Shown in pieces: positions 32,354 to 41,171 of a stretch of DNA of 64,000 nt. Made by a program: the position numbers and the translations under genes. The first letter of the stretch is position 1; each line of letters starts with the position of its first letter. Source of the DNA: Telluria sp042683405 (lineage in GTDB: Bacteria > Pseudomonadota > Gammaproteobacteria > Burkholderiales > Burkholderiaceae_D); NCBI RefSeq assembly GCF_042683405.1, contig NZ_JBHUJS010000003.1, positions 876,343 through 940,342 on the forward strand, given 5' to 3'. A model generated the notes under the pieces. It did no database searches, was not told the origin of the DNA, and saw only the letters and a list, made by a program, of their open reading frames with translations.

Positions 32354-33493
32354 TTACACGCCCCGGGCGCGGTCGGCGTTGAAGCGCAGGCGGAAGGCGT
32401 GGAACTCGTCTCCGTCGATCGCCGCACGCATTTCGCGCATCAGCTGCAGGTAATAATGCAGGTTGTGGATCGTGTTCAGGCGCGCGCCCAGGATCTCCTT
32501 CGAGCGCTGCAGATGGTGCAGGTAGGCGCGCGAGAAGTTCTTGCAGGTGTAGCAGCTGCAGGTTTCGTCCAGCGGCAACTGGTCGTCCTTGTAGCGCGCG
32601 TTCTTCAGCTTGATGTCGCCGAAGCGGGTGAACAGCCAGCCGTTGCGCGCATTCCGGGTCGGCATCACGCAGTCGAACATGTCCACGCCGTTGGCCACGC
32701 CTTCGACCAGGTCTTCCGGCGTGCCCACCCCCATCAGGTAGTGCGGCTTGTTCTCCGGCAGGCGCGGGCCGACGTGCGCCAGGATGCGCATCATGTCTTC
32801 CTTCGGCTCGCCCACCGACAGGCCGCCAATCGCCAGGCCCGGGAAGTTGATCTCTTCCAGCCCGGCCAGCGACTCGTCGCGCAGGCGCTCGTACATGCCG
32901 CCCTGGACGATGCCGAACAGCGCGTTCGGGTTTTCGCCGGCCCTGAACTCGTTCATCGAGCGCTGCGCCCAGCGCAGCGACATGCGCATCGACTTGGCAG
33001 CTTCCTCGGCGGTGGCCGCGCGGCCGTCGATCTCGTACGGCGTGCACTCGTCGAACTGCATCACGATGTCCGAGTTGAGCGCCTTCTGGATCTGCATCGA
33101 CACTTCCGGCGACAGGAACTGCTTGCTGCCGTCGATCGGGGACTGGAACTTGACGCCCTCCTCCGTGATCTTGCGCATCGCGCCCAGCGAAAACACCTGG
33201 AAGCCGCCCGAGTCGGTGAGGATCGGCTTGTCCCAGCCCATGAAGCGGTGCAGGCCGCCGAACTTGTTCATCACCTCGGGTCCCGGGCGCAGCCACAGGT
33301 GGAAGGTGTTCCCCAGGATGATCTGGGCGTCGATCTCCTTCAGCTCGACCGGCGACATTGCCTTGACCGAGCCGTAGGTCCCGACCGGCATGAAGATCGG
33401 CGTCTCGATGGTGCCGTGGTTGAGCTTCAGGCGGCCGCGGCGCGCGTGCGACAGGCCGCTGGTGTCCTTCTTCAGGAGGGTAAATTCAAGCAT
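32354..33493 (-). CDS. tgt: tRNA-guanine(34) transglycosylase
   Basis: 379 residues. It swaps guanine 34 for the queuine precursor preQ1 in tRNAs for Asp, Asn, His and Tyr. The nucleophile region is in FDCVMPTRNARNG, the base-binding region is TDSGGFQVFSLG, and the zinc site C-x-C-x2-C-x25-H is present (CSCYTCKNF then HNLHYY). It overlaps queA by one base (TGATG), so both queuosine steps are made together. The tgt-yajC-secDF order is the usual one in proteobacteria. Confidence 0.97.
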   Translation of the reverse strand: MLEFTLLKKDTSGLSHARRGRLKLNHGTIETPIFMPVGTYGSVKAMSPVELKEIDAQIILGNTFHLWLRPGPEVMNKFGGLHRFMGWDKPILTDSGGFQVFSLGAMRKITEEGVKFQSPIDGSKQFLSPEVSMQIQKALNSDIVMQFDECTPYEIDGRAATAEEAAKSMRMSLRWAQRSMNEFRAGENPNALFGIVQGGMYERLRDESLAGLEEINFPGLAIGGLSVGEPKEDMMRILAHVGPRLPENKPHYLMGVGTPEDLVEGVANGVDMFDCVMPTRNARNGWLFTRFGDIKLKNARYKDDQLPLDETCSCYTCKNFSRAYLHHLQRSKEILGARLNTIHNLHYYLQLMREMRAAIDGDEFHAFRLRFNADRARGV

Positions 33494-34518
33494 CAGTAGA
33501 TTTCCTTGGTGGTCAACAGCATGGCGTCGCCATAGCTGAAGAAGCGGTACTCGCTGGCGATCGCGTGCGCGTAGGCGGCGCGGATCTCCTCGAAGCCCGC
33601 AAAGGCCGAGACCAGCATCAGCAGCGTGGACTTCGGCAGGTGGAAGTTGGTGATCAGGCGGTTCACGGTGCGGAACTTGTAGCCGGGCGTGATGAACAGG
33701 GCCGTGTCGGCGCTGCCCGCTTCCAGCTGTCCCGATTGCGAGGCCGACTCCAGCGCGCGCAGGCTGGTGGTCCCGACGGCGACCACGGCCTTGCCGGCAG
33801 CTTTGGTCTCGCGCACCGCGTCCACGGTCGCCTGCGGGATCGTGTACCACTCGGTGTGCATCTTGTGTTCGTCCAGCTTTTCCACGCGCACCGGCTGGAA
33901 GGTGCCGGCGCCCACGTGCAGCGTGACCTCGGCGGTCCGGATGCCCTTGGCGCGCAGCTTGTCCAGCAGCGCCTCGTCGAAGTGCAGGCCGGCGGTCGGC
34001 GCGGCGACGGCGCCCGGCTCCTTCGAGTACACGGTCTGGTAGCGGTTTTCGTCGACCTCGCCCGCGGCGTGCTCGATGTAGGGCGGCAGCGGCAGGCGGC
34101 CGTAGGTTTCGATCAGGTCGAACACATCGGCGTCGAAATGCAGGGTGAAGAACTCGCCCGCGCGCTCGCCGGCGGTGACCCAAAACGCGTCGGACAGGCA
34201 GATCTTCGTGCCCGGCTTGGGCGACTTGGAGGCGCGCACCTGGGCCAGCACGGTGCGGTTGTCGAGCACGCGCTCGACCAGCACTTCCACATTGCCGCCG
34301 GTGTCCTTGACGCCGAAGAAGCGCGCCTTGAGCACGCGCGTGTTGTTCATCACCAGCAGGTCGCCGGGCTGGAGCAGGTCGACGATGTCGGCGAAAGTAC
34401 GGTCGATGATCTGCGCGCCGTCGAGGTGCAGCAGGCGCGAGGCGCTGCGGTCCGGCAGAGGAAACTGCGCGATGCGCTCGGGCGGCAAGTTAAAATCGAA
34501 ATCGGAAAGCGAGTACAT
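33493..34518 (-). CDS. queA: S-adenosylmethionine:tRNA ribosyltransferase-isomerase
   Basis: 341 residues from ATG 34518 (an alternative start at 34527 adds three residues). It transfers the ribosyl part of S-adenosylmethionine to preQ1-tRNA, making epoxyqueuosine. Typical segments: FDFNLPPERIAQFPLPDRSASR at the start, VNPLY is replaced by the QueA block GDLLVMNNTRVLKARF, APTAGLHFDEALL, and the C-terminal LITNFHLPKSTLLMLVSAFAG. Length fits the family. It is the first gene of the unit and is preceded by a composite inverted repeat. Confidence 0.97.
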   Translation of the reverse strand: MYSLSDFDFNLPPERIAQFPLPDRSASRLLHLDGAQIIDRTFADIVDLLQPGDLLVMNNTRVLKARFFGVKDTGGNVEVLVERVLDNRTVLAQVRASKSPKPGTKICLSDAFWVTAGERAGEFFTLHFDADVFDLIETYGRLPLPPYIEHAAGEVDENRYQTVYSKEPGAVAAPTAGLHFDEALLDKLRAKGIRTAEVTLHVGAGTFQPVRVEKLDEHKMHTEWYTIPQATVDAVRETKAAGKAVVAVGTTSLRALESASQSGQLEAGSADTALFITPGYKFRTVNRLITNFHLPKSTLLMLVSAFAGFEEIRAAYAHAIASEYRFFSYGDAMLLTTKEIY

Positions 34519-34542
34519 GCAAGACATTCAAAGTTGAGCTAC

Positions 34543-34627
34543 GGCGTCATCCCCGCGAAGGCGGGGATCCATAGTGAGCATCCGAAGTCACCGCCAGCAT
34601 CGCCCCTGCAATCGCGGGGATGACGCC
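34543..34627. repeat. Composite GTCATCCC inverted repeat between queA and recG
   Basis: Outer arms GGCGTCATCCCCGCG (34543-34557) and its exact complement (34613-34627) enclose 55 bases; inside, the left arm also forms its own hairpin (ATCCCCGCGAAGGCGGGGAT, 34549-34568). It sits between the divergent queA and recG starts. The form is that of a miniature inverted-repeat element, with no target duplication that I can confirm. Confidence 0.7.
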
Positions 34628-34693
34628 ACTACGGCAATGAACGATAATTCGGGCGCGGGGCAACCCTCTATTTTACGCCTAAAACGCAGCAAT

Positions 34694-36745
34694 ATGGCCT
34701 CATCCAAACCGAAAACCGCCCCCAAGAACGCCGAAAGCAAGCTGGCAAAGCTGGGACTGCGCACGGACATGGACCTGGTGCTGCACCTGCCGATGCGCTA
34801 CGAGGACGAAACCTCGGTCGTGACGATCCGCGAAGCCTGCCTGCGCGGCGGCCATGTGTCGCAGGTCGAGGGGGTGGTGGTCAAGAATGAAATCACCTAC
34901 CGCCCGCGGCGCCAGCTGCTGGTGACCATCGAGGACGAGACCGGCAACCTGCAGCTGCGTTTCATGAATTTCTACGGCAGCCAGGTCAGGCAGCTGGAAG
35001 AAGGCACCCGCATCCGCGCCCGCGGGGAACTCAAGCACGGCTTCTTCGGCGCCGAGATGGTGCACCCGTCTTACAAAGTGATCAACGAAGGCGCGCCGCT
35101 GCCCACCTCGCTCACGCCGGTGTACCCGTCGGGCGAAGGCCTGTCGCAGATCGTCCTGCGCCGCGCGATCGCCGACGCCATGAAGCGCATCGACTGGACC
35201 GACACGCTGCCGCCTACGCTGCGTTCGAGCATGAGCCTGTCCGACTTCGAGCCATCCGTGCGCCTGCTGCACTACCCGCCGCAGGAAGTGGACACGCACG
35301 CGCTGGTCGAGCGCTCGCATCCCGCATGGGTGCGCATGAAATTCGACGAGCTGCTGGCGCAGCAGCTCTCGCTGAAACGGGCGCAGCGCGCACGCCGCAC
35401 CAAGGGCGCGCCGAAGCTGGCGGCGGTGGGATCGCTGTCCGCACAGTTCCTGCAAGCCCTGCCTTTCAGGCTGACGGGCGCGCAGGAACGGGTACTGCAA
35501 GAGATCCGCGCCGACCTGCGCCAGTCGTATCCGATGCAGCGCCTGCTGCAGGGTGACGTCGGCAGCGGCAAGACCGTGGTCGCCGCGCTGGCCGCCGCGC
35601 AGGCCATCGACAGCGGCTACCAGGCCGCGCTGATGGCGCCTACCGAGATCCTGGCCGACCAGCACTTCCGCAAGATCGCCGCGTGGATGGAACCGCTCGG
35701 CGTCAAGGTGGCGTGGCTGACGGGCAGCCTGAAGAAAAAGGACAAGCTGGCCGCGACCGCGCTGGTGGAATCGGGCGAGGCCCAGCTGGTGATCGGCACG
35801 CACGCGCTGATCCAGGACACGGTCGAATTCGCGAAGCTGGGCCTGGTGATCGTCGACGAGCAGCACCGCTTCGGCGTCGGCCAGCGGCTCACGCTGCGCA
35901 ACAAGGGCAAGGACGGCAAGGTCCCGCACCAGCTGATGATGTCCGCGACGCCGATCCCGCGCACGCTGGCGATGACCTACTACGCGGACCTGGAAGTCTC
36001 CGTCATCGACGAGCTGCCGCCCGGCCGCAGCCCGATCGTGACGCGCGTCATCGACCAGAACCGGCGCGACGAAGTGATCGAGCGGGTGCATGCTGCCGCG
36101 CTGGAAGGCCGCCAGGTCTACTGGGTATGCCCGCTGATCGAGGAATCGGAAGCCTTGCAGCTGCAGACCGCGACCGATACGCACGCCACGCTGGCCGAAG
36201 CCCTGCCCGACCTGAAGGTAGGACTGGTCCACGGCCGGCTCAAGCCCGCGGAAAAGCAGGCCGTCATGGATGCGTTCTCGGCGCGGGAGGTGCACGTGCT
36301 GGTCGCGACGACCGTGATCGAAGTGGGCGTGGACGTCCCCAACGCTTCGCTGATGGTGATCGAACATGCGGAGCGCTTCGGCCTGTCGCAGCTGCACCAG
36401 CTGCGCGGCCGCGTGGGCCGCGGTTCTGCCGCCAGCGTGTGCCTGCTGATGTACCAGGGACCGCTCGGCCCCGTCGCCAAGGAGCGCCTGGCCACCATGC
36501 GCGAGACGCAGGACGGCTTCGAGATCGCCCGCCGCGACCTGGAGATCCGCGGTCCCGGCGAATTCCTCGGCGCGCGCCAGTCGGGGCAGGCGATGCTGCG
36601 CTTCGCCGACCTGGAGACCGACCAGTGGCTGGTCGAGCGTGCGCGCGACGTCGCGCAAAAGCTGATCCACGCCGAGGACGAAGAGACGGTGGATGCGCAC
36701 CTCGCCCGCTGGCTCGGCGGCCGCGAAGAATTCCTCAAAGTCTGA
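34694..36745 (+). CDS. recG: ATP-dependent DNA helicase RecG
   Basis: 683 residues from ATG 34694; an upstream ATG at 34637 would add 19. RecG reverses stalled replication forks and works on branched DNA. Order: the N-terminal wedge OB domain (about residues 60-160: RPRRQLLVTIEDETGNLQLRF), helicase motif I GDVGSGKTVVAAL, motif II VDEQHRFGVGQR, motif III MSATPIPRTLAM, motif V/VI PNASLMVIEHAERFGLSQLH and LRGRVGRG, and the RecG C-terminal wedge hook. All motifs are intact. Confidence 0.96.
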   Translation: MASSKPKTAPKNAESKLAKLGLRTDMDLVLHLPMRYEDETSVVTIREACLRGGHVSQVEGVVVKNEITYRPRRQLLVTIEDETGNLQLRFMNFYGSQVRQLEEGTRIRARGELKHGFFGAEMVHPSYKVINEGAPLPTSLTPVYPSGEGLSQIVLRRAIADAMKRIDWTDTLPPTLRSSMSLSDFEPSVRLLHYPPQEVDTHALVERSHPAWVRMKFDELLAQQLSLKRAQRARRTKGAPKLAAVGSLSAQFLQALPFRLTGAQERVLQEIRADLRQSYPMQRLLQGDVGSGKTVVAALAAAQAIDSGYQAALMAPTEILADQHFRKIAAWMEPLGVKVAWLTGSLKKKDKLAATALVESGEAQLVIGTHALIQDTVEFAKLGLVIVDEQHRFGVGQRLTLRNKGKDGKVPHQLMMSATPIPRTLAMTYYADLEVSVIDELPPGRSPIVTRVIDQNRRDEVIERVHAAALEGRQVYWVCPLIEESEALQLQTATDTHATLAEALPDLKVGLVHGRLKPAEKQAVMDAFSAREVHVLVATTVIEVGVDVPNASLMVIEHAERFGLSQLHQLRGRVGRGSAASVCLLMYQGPLGPVAKERLATMRETQDGFEIARRDLEIRGPGEFLGARQSGQAMLRFADLETDQWLVERARDVAQKLIHAEDEETVDAHLARWLGGREEFLKV

Positions 36746-36756
36746 AAGAGGACAAC

Positions 36757-36782
36757 GTCATCCCAGCGAAGGCCGGGATGAC
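36757..36782. repeat. GTCATCCC/GGGATGAC hairpin between convergent genes
   Basis: GTCATCCC (36757-36764) pairs exactly with GGGATGAC (36775-36782) and encloses AGCGAAGGCC. It lies 11 bases after recG and 25 bases from the converging oxidoreductase stop, so it may serve both as a terminator. Confidence 0.65.
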
Positions 36783-36806
36783 AGTGGCCGATTTAGAACT
36801 CCCGCG

Positions 36807-37780
<974 letters not shown>

Positions 37781-37784
<4 letters not shown>

Positions 37785-38566
37785 GCGCTTCTCCTTTTGG
37801 GTCGGAATACGGTCGTGTCGGCGTAGAAGGCTTCGTCCTGCTGCGCCCACCAGCCCGGTACGCCCAGCACCGGGAGCGGAGTGAAACTGGCAGTCGTCAG
37901 TCCCTCTCGTTCCAGTTGCGCGCTCACTTCCGCGTCGAGCCATGCCCGGCGCGCATCGAATGGCAGGGCAAAGAAACCGTCAGCGGCCCAGACCACGCGC
38001 GTGTGCACGGTGATGGCCTTGCGCGGTGCGACCAGCTTCTCCATGGCGGCGTGGCCGAACAGCCAGAGCTGGGCGTCGCGCCTGAATCGTTCGCGTCCGG
38101 CGTACAGCGCGTCCATCCACCCGTGCGAACGCAGGGCGTCCACCAGCGCATGCCCGTCGTCCGAGTCCCGAACGACAAGCAGCGCGGCATTTTCGTCGAA
38201 GATGGTGGCGGCATCGCGGGCCGGACCGCGCGACTTGCCGACGCCGGCAATGGCGATCTGCCCGGCCTGCAGTGCGTTGAGCTGCCGTTTGATGGCCGGG
38301 AAGGTCAGCCAGACCAGGGCGTTGAAGTAGTCGTGCAGGTTCTCGCGCGTCGGCACGCAGCCGGTGGCGCCGATGAATTCCTCGTACGCGGTGCCTTCCG
38401 GGAGCAGCTCCTGCGGGACAAAGCGGACCGGGTGTCCGGCATGGTTGCGCAGGCCGAGTGCCGCGGCTGCGGCGCTCAGTGATTCGTGGAGCGCGCCCTG
38501 CCCCAGGCGTTCGTACGCGGGACGAACCGAGTCGTACCAGGCGCGGCTCCAGTCGATCGCTTCCAG
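37781..38566 (-). CDS. DUF3025 protein with a probable CTG start
   Basis: The frame continues well beyond the GTG at 38356: the upstream part reads EAIDWSRAWYDSV, then FVPQELLPEGTAYEEFIGAT just before GTG 38356, typical of DUF3025 proteins, which normally have about 260 residues. No ATG, GTG or TTG exists between 38356 and the upstream stop at 38603-38605. A CTG at 38564-38566, behind GGAAGG and just after the pyrC stop, would give 261 residues. The conserved core ENLHDYFNALVWLTFPAIKR is intact. It overlaps the oxidoreductase start (ATGA) and is coupled to pyrC. Function is unknown; an ATC or other unusual start is possible. Confidence 0.75.
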
Positions 38567-38567
38567 C

Positions 38568-39617
38568 TTACGCCACCTTCCAGCCGATCTCTTCGCCTGC
38601 GTTCAGCGGCACCAGCTGCGATTCGCCGAATGGCACGGTGTTCGGCAGCGTCCAGGTTTCGCGCTTGAGCGTGATGGTGCCGGCGTTCGGCTCCAGGCCG
38701 TAGAAGGCAGGGCCGTTCAGGCTGGCGAATGCTTCCAGCTTGTCCAGCGCGCCGGCGCGGGCGAAGGCTTCGGTGTACAGCTCCATCGCATGCAGCGCGG
38801 TGTAGCAGCCGGCGCAGCCGCACGAAGCCTCCTTGGCGCCGATGGCGTGCGGTGCGGAGTCCGTGCCGAGGAAGTAGCGCTCGTCGCCGCTGGTGGCGGC
38901 GGTGACCAGCGCCAGGCGGTGCTCTTCGCGCTTCAGCACGGGCAGGCAGTAGTAGTGCGGACGGATACCGCCGCGGAAGATCTCGTTGCGGTTGTAGAGC
39001 AGGTGGTGCGCGGTGATGGTCGCGCCGATCGGGCCTTCCGCTTCGGCCACGTACTGCGCCGCGTCCTTGGTGGTGATGTGCTCGAACACGATCGGCAGCT
39101 CGGGCATGGCAGCGCGCAGCGGACGCAGGACGCGCTCGATGAACACGGCCTCGCGGTCGAACAGGTCGATGTCGTTGTCGGTCACCTCGCCGTGCAGCAG
39201 GAACGGCATGTCCAGCTCCTGCATCACTTCCAGCGTCTTGTAGCAGCGCGACAGGTCGGTCACTCCGGCATCCGAATTGGTGGTCGCGCCGGCCGGGTAC
39301 AGCTTGACCGCGTGGATGAAGCCGCTGTCCACGGCGCGGCGGATCTCGTCCGGCGGCGTGTTGTCAGTCAGGTACAGCGTCATCAGCGGCTCGAATTGCA
39401 TCCCTTCCGGTAGCGCGGCCATGATGCGCTCGCGGTAGGCCAGCGCCATCGCGGTGGTGGTGACGGGGGGTTTCAGGTTCGGCATCACGATCGCGCGTCC
39501 GAACTGGCGCGCGGTGTGCGGAAGCACGCTCGCGAGGGCGGCGCCGTCGCGCAGGTGCAGGTGCCAGTCGTCCGGCCGGGTGATCGTCAGGCTGTGGGGG
39601 AGTTCGAAATCGCTCAT
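38568..39617 (-). CDS. pyrC: Dihydroorotase
   Basis: 349 residues from ATG 39617 (ATG 39629 is an alternative). It cyclises carbamoyl-aspartate to dihydroorotate in pyrimidine synthesis. Zinc-site motifs of the class II enzyme: DDWHLHLRDG (His pair), VKLYPAGATTNS (carboxylated Lys), LLHGEVTD (His), FEHITT (His) and FLGTDSAPH (Asp). All are intact. It heads the minus-strand pyrC-DUF3025-oxidoreductase unit and diverges from the toxin-antitoxin pair. Confidence 0.96.
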   Translation of the reverse strand: MSDFELPHSLTITRPDDWHLHLRDGAALASVLPHTARQFGRAIVMPNLKPPVTTTAMALAYRERIMAALPEGMQFEPLMTLYLTDNTPPDEIRRAVDSGFIHAVKLYPAGATTNSDAGVTDLSRCYKTLEVMQELDMPFLLHGEVTDNDIDLFDREAVFIERVLRPLRAAMPELPIVFEHITTKDAAQYVAEAEGPIGATITAHHLLYNRNEIFRGGIRPHYYCLPVLKREEHRLALVTAATSGDERYFLGTDSAPHAIGAKEASCGCAGCYTALHAMELYTEAFARAGALDKLEAFASLNGPAFYGLEPNAGTITLKRETWTLPNTVPFGESQLVPLNAGEEIGWKVA

Positions 39618-39677
39618 TGCAGGTCTCATCAATCCAATCCCGCCATTTTACTCTTGACGGCGTTCAAACGAGACCGC

Positions 39678-39726
39678 TTGCCGGGATCGGAGGTGAGTGG
39701 GATACTTGCATCGCAAATGCGATGCA
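39678..39726 (+). promoter_or_regulatory. Promoter and operator of the YlcI/RelE toxin-antitoxin pair
   Basis: -35 TTGCCG (39678-39683), 17-base spacer, -10 GATACT (39701-39706). Directly after it is a perfect 9-bp dyad, TGCATCGCA (39707-39715), AA, TGCGATGCA (39718-39726), covering the expected start of transcription and ending 4 bases before the AGGAGG. This is the layout of an autoregulated toxin-antitoxin promoter: the antitoxin, or the complex, would block initiation. Confidence 0.65.
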
Positions 39727-39739
39727 TATAGGAGGCGTA

Positions 39740-40012
39740 ATGAAAACTGCCACCATCCCGTCCCTCAGGGTGGAGCCAGAGTTGCGGGAAGCAGCAGAGA
39801 AAGCTCTCGAGAACGGCGAAACGCTTTCCGGTTTTGTCGAACAGGCACTTCGTGAAAAAATACAGCGCCGCCGCCTCCAAAGCGAATTCATAGCGCGCGG
39901 ATTGGCGTCGCTCGAAGAAGCAAAGCAGACCGGCGAGTACTTCACGCACGATGAGATCCTCGCGGACCTGGATGCAATCATCGAGGAAGCCGAACGCAAG
40001 GCTGGAAAGTGA
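39740..40012 (+). CDS. Antitoxin, YlcI/YnfO-like ribbon-helix-helix type
   Basis: 90 residues from ATG 39740, with AGGAGG at 39730-39735. The N-terminal segment KTATIPSLRVEPELREAAEK, then LENGETLSGFVEQALREKI is a ribbon-helix-helix DNA-binding fold of the YlcI/YnfO-like antitoxin group. The acidic C-terminus (DEILADLDAIIEEAERKAGK) is the likely toxin-binding arm. It overlaps the toxin start by 4 bases (GTGA). It probably represses its own promoter through the adjacent dyad. Confidence 0.85.
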   Translation: MKTATIPSLRVEPELREAAEKALENGETLSGFVEQALREKIQRRRLQSEFIARGLASLEEAKQTGEYFTHDEILADLDAIIEEAERKAGK

Positions 40013-40308
40013 ACTACACGGTCCGCTATACCGCCGCCGCGCGGAAGGACCTCGCCCGACTGTTAGCGTGCGTCGCCGATCGAGACCTGTCCTCAGCGCT
40101 CAAGGCGCGCGCGGCGATTACCGAGGCGGTCCGGCTGCTCGAACTATTTCCATATTCCTGTCGAAGCGCTGGAAACGTGGATCCGTTCTTGCGCGAACTG
40201 CTCGTACCGTTCGGACATGCAGGGTTTGTGAAGTTGTATCGCATCGAAGACGATAACGTGATCCGCATCCTCGCTGCGCGCCATCAGCGCGAGGAAGATT
40301 ATTATTAA
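40009..40308 (+). CDS. RelE/ParE family toxin
   Basis: 99 residues starting at GTG 40009, overlapping the antitoxin stop. It has the RelE/ParE fold pattern: YTVRYTAAARKDLARLLACV, then DLSSALKARAAITEAVRLLE and the C-terminal core LRELLVPFGHAGFVKLYRIE, DDNVIRILAARHQREEDYY. The conserved Arg and the HQR.EDY end are those of ParE-like proteins, which poison gyrase, or RelE-like mRNases; which of the two cannot be told. Unlike the decayed pair at 8.4 kb this one looks intact. Confidence 0.87.
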   Translation: MNYTVRYTAAARKDLARLLACVADRDLSSALKARAAITEAVRLLELFPYSCRSAGNVDPFLRELLVPFGHAGFVKLYRIEDDNVIRILAARHQREEDYY

Positions 40309-40310
40309 TG

Positions 40311-41036
40311 CTAGTGGATGATCCGGGCGAGGAATTCGCGGGCGCGCTCGGAAGCCGGCGCAGTAAAGAAGCTGTCTTTTGGCGTGTCTTCGACGATGCG
40401 GCCGTGGTCCATGAAGACGATGCGGTCCGCGACCTTGCGCGCGAAGCCCATCTCGTGGGTCACCACCATCATCGTCATCCCCTCCTGCGCCAGGCCGACC
40501 ATCACGTCGAGCACTTCGCCGATCATTTCGGGGTCGAGCGCTGACGTCGGCTCGTCGAACAGCATCGCCACCGGGTCCATCGACAGCGCCCGGGCGATTG
40601 CGACGCGCTGCTGCTGGCCGCCGGACAACTGGCTCGGGTATTTATCCTTCTGCGCGAGCAGGCCGACCCGGTCGAGATACTTCATCCCGCGTTCGGTGGC
40701 CTCGTCCAGCGAGCGGCCCAGCACCTTGGTCTGGGCGAGTGTCAGGTTTTCGCGTACCGACAGGTGCGGGAAGAGTTCGAAATTCTGGAACACCATGCCG
40801 ATCCTGGCACGAAGCCGGGGCAGGTCGGTCTTCGGGTCGCCGACCGCGACGCCATCGACGGTGACGCGGCCCTGCTGGAACGGTTCGAGCCCGTTCACGG
40901 TCTTGATCAGGGTCGATTTGCCGGAGCCTGAAGGCCCGCACACCACGACCACATCGCCTTTGTCGACGCGGGTGCTGCAGTCGGCGAGCACCTGGAACTG
41001 GCCATACCACTTGCTTACGTTTTGGATTTCTATCAT
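40311..41036 (-). CDS. Amino-acid ABC transporter ATP-binding protein
   Basis: 241 residues from ATG 41036, a polar amino acid ABC ATPase (GlnQ/GltL/ArtP group). Walker A GPSGSGKST, the LSGGQQQRVAIARAL signature, Walker B MLFDEPTSALD, and the switch His in VVTHEMG are intact, with the group-typical FQNFELFPHLSVRENL. No permease or binding-protein gene lies beside it: downstream is the toxin gene and upstream a divergent DctA-type symporter, so it is an orphan subunit in this window. A longer open frame upstream to 42401 is only the shadow of the symporter gene. Confidence 0.9.
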   Translation of the reverse strand: MIEIQNVSKWYGQFQVLADCSTRVDKGDVVVVCGPSGSGKSTLIKTVNGLEPFQQGRVTVDGVAVGDPKTDLPRLRARIGMVFQNFELFPHLSVRENLTLAQTKVLGRSLDEATERGMKYLDRVGLLAQKDKYPSQLSGGQQQRVAIARALSMDPVAMLFDEPTSALDPEMIGEVLDVMVGLAQEGMTMMVVTHEMGFARKVADRIVFMDHGRIVEDTPKDSFFTAPASERAREFLARIIH

Positions 41037-41171
41037 TGGGTGGATTGTGTCGACCGGGCCCGATGGTGCCTGCTTGACACCACCCCCAGCGCCTAGGATA
41101 CTGCGGAACCCGCTATTTTGACCAGTTCCGGGCCCGCCGAACCCACATACCGCATCGACAGGAAGCAGCCA

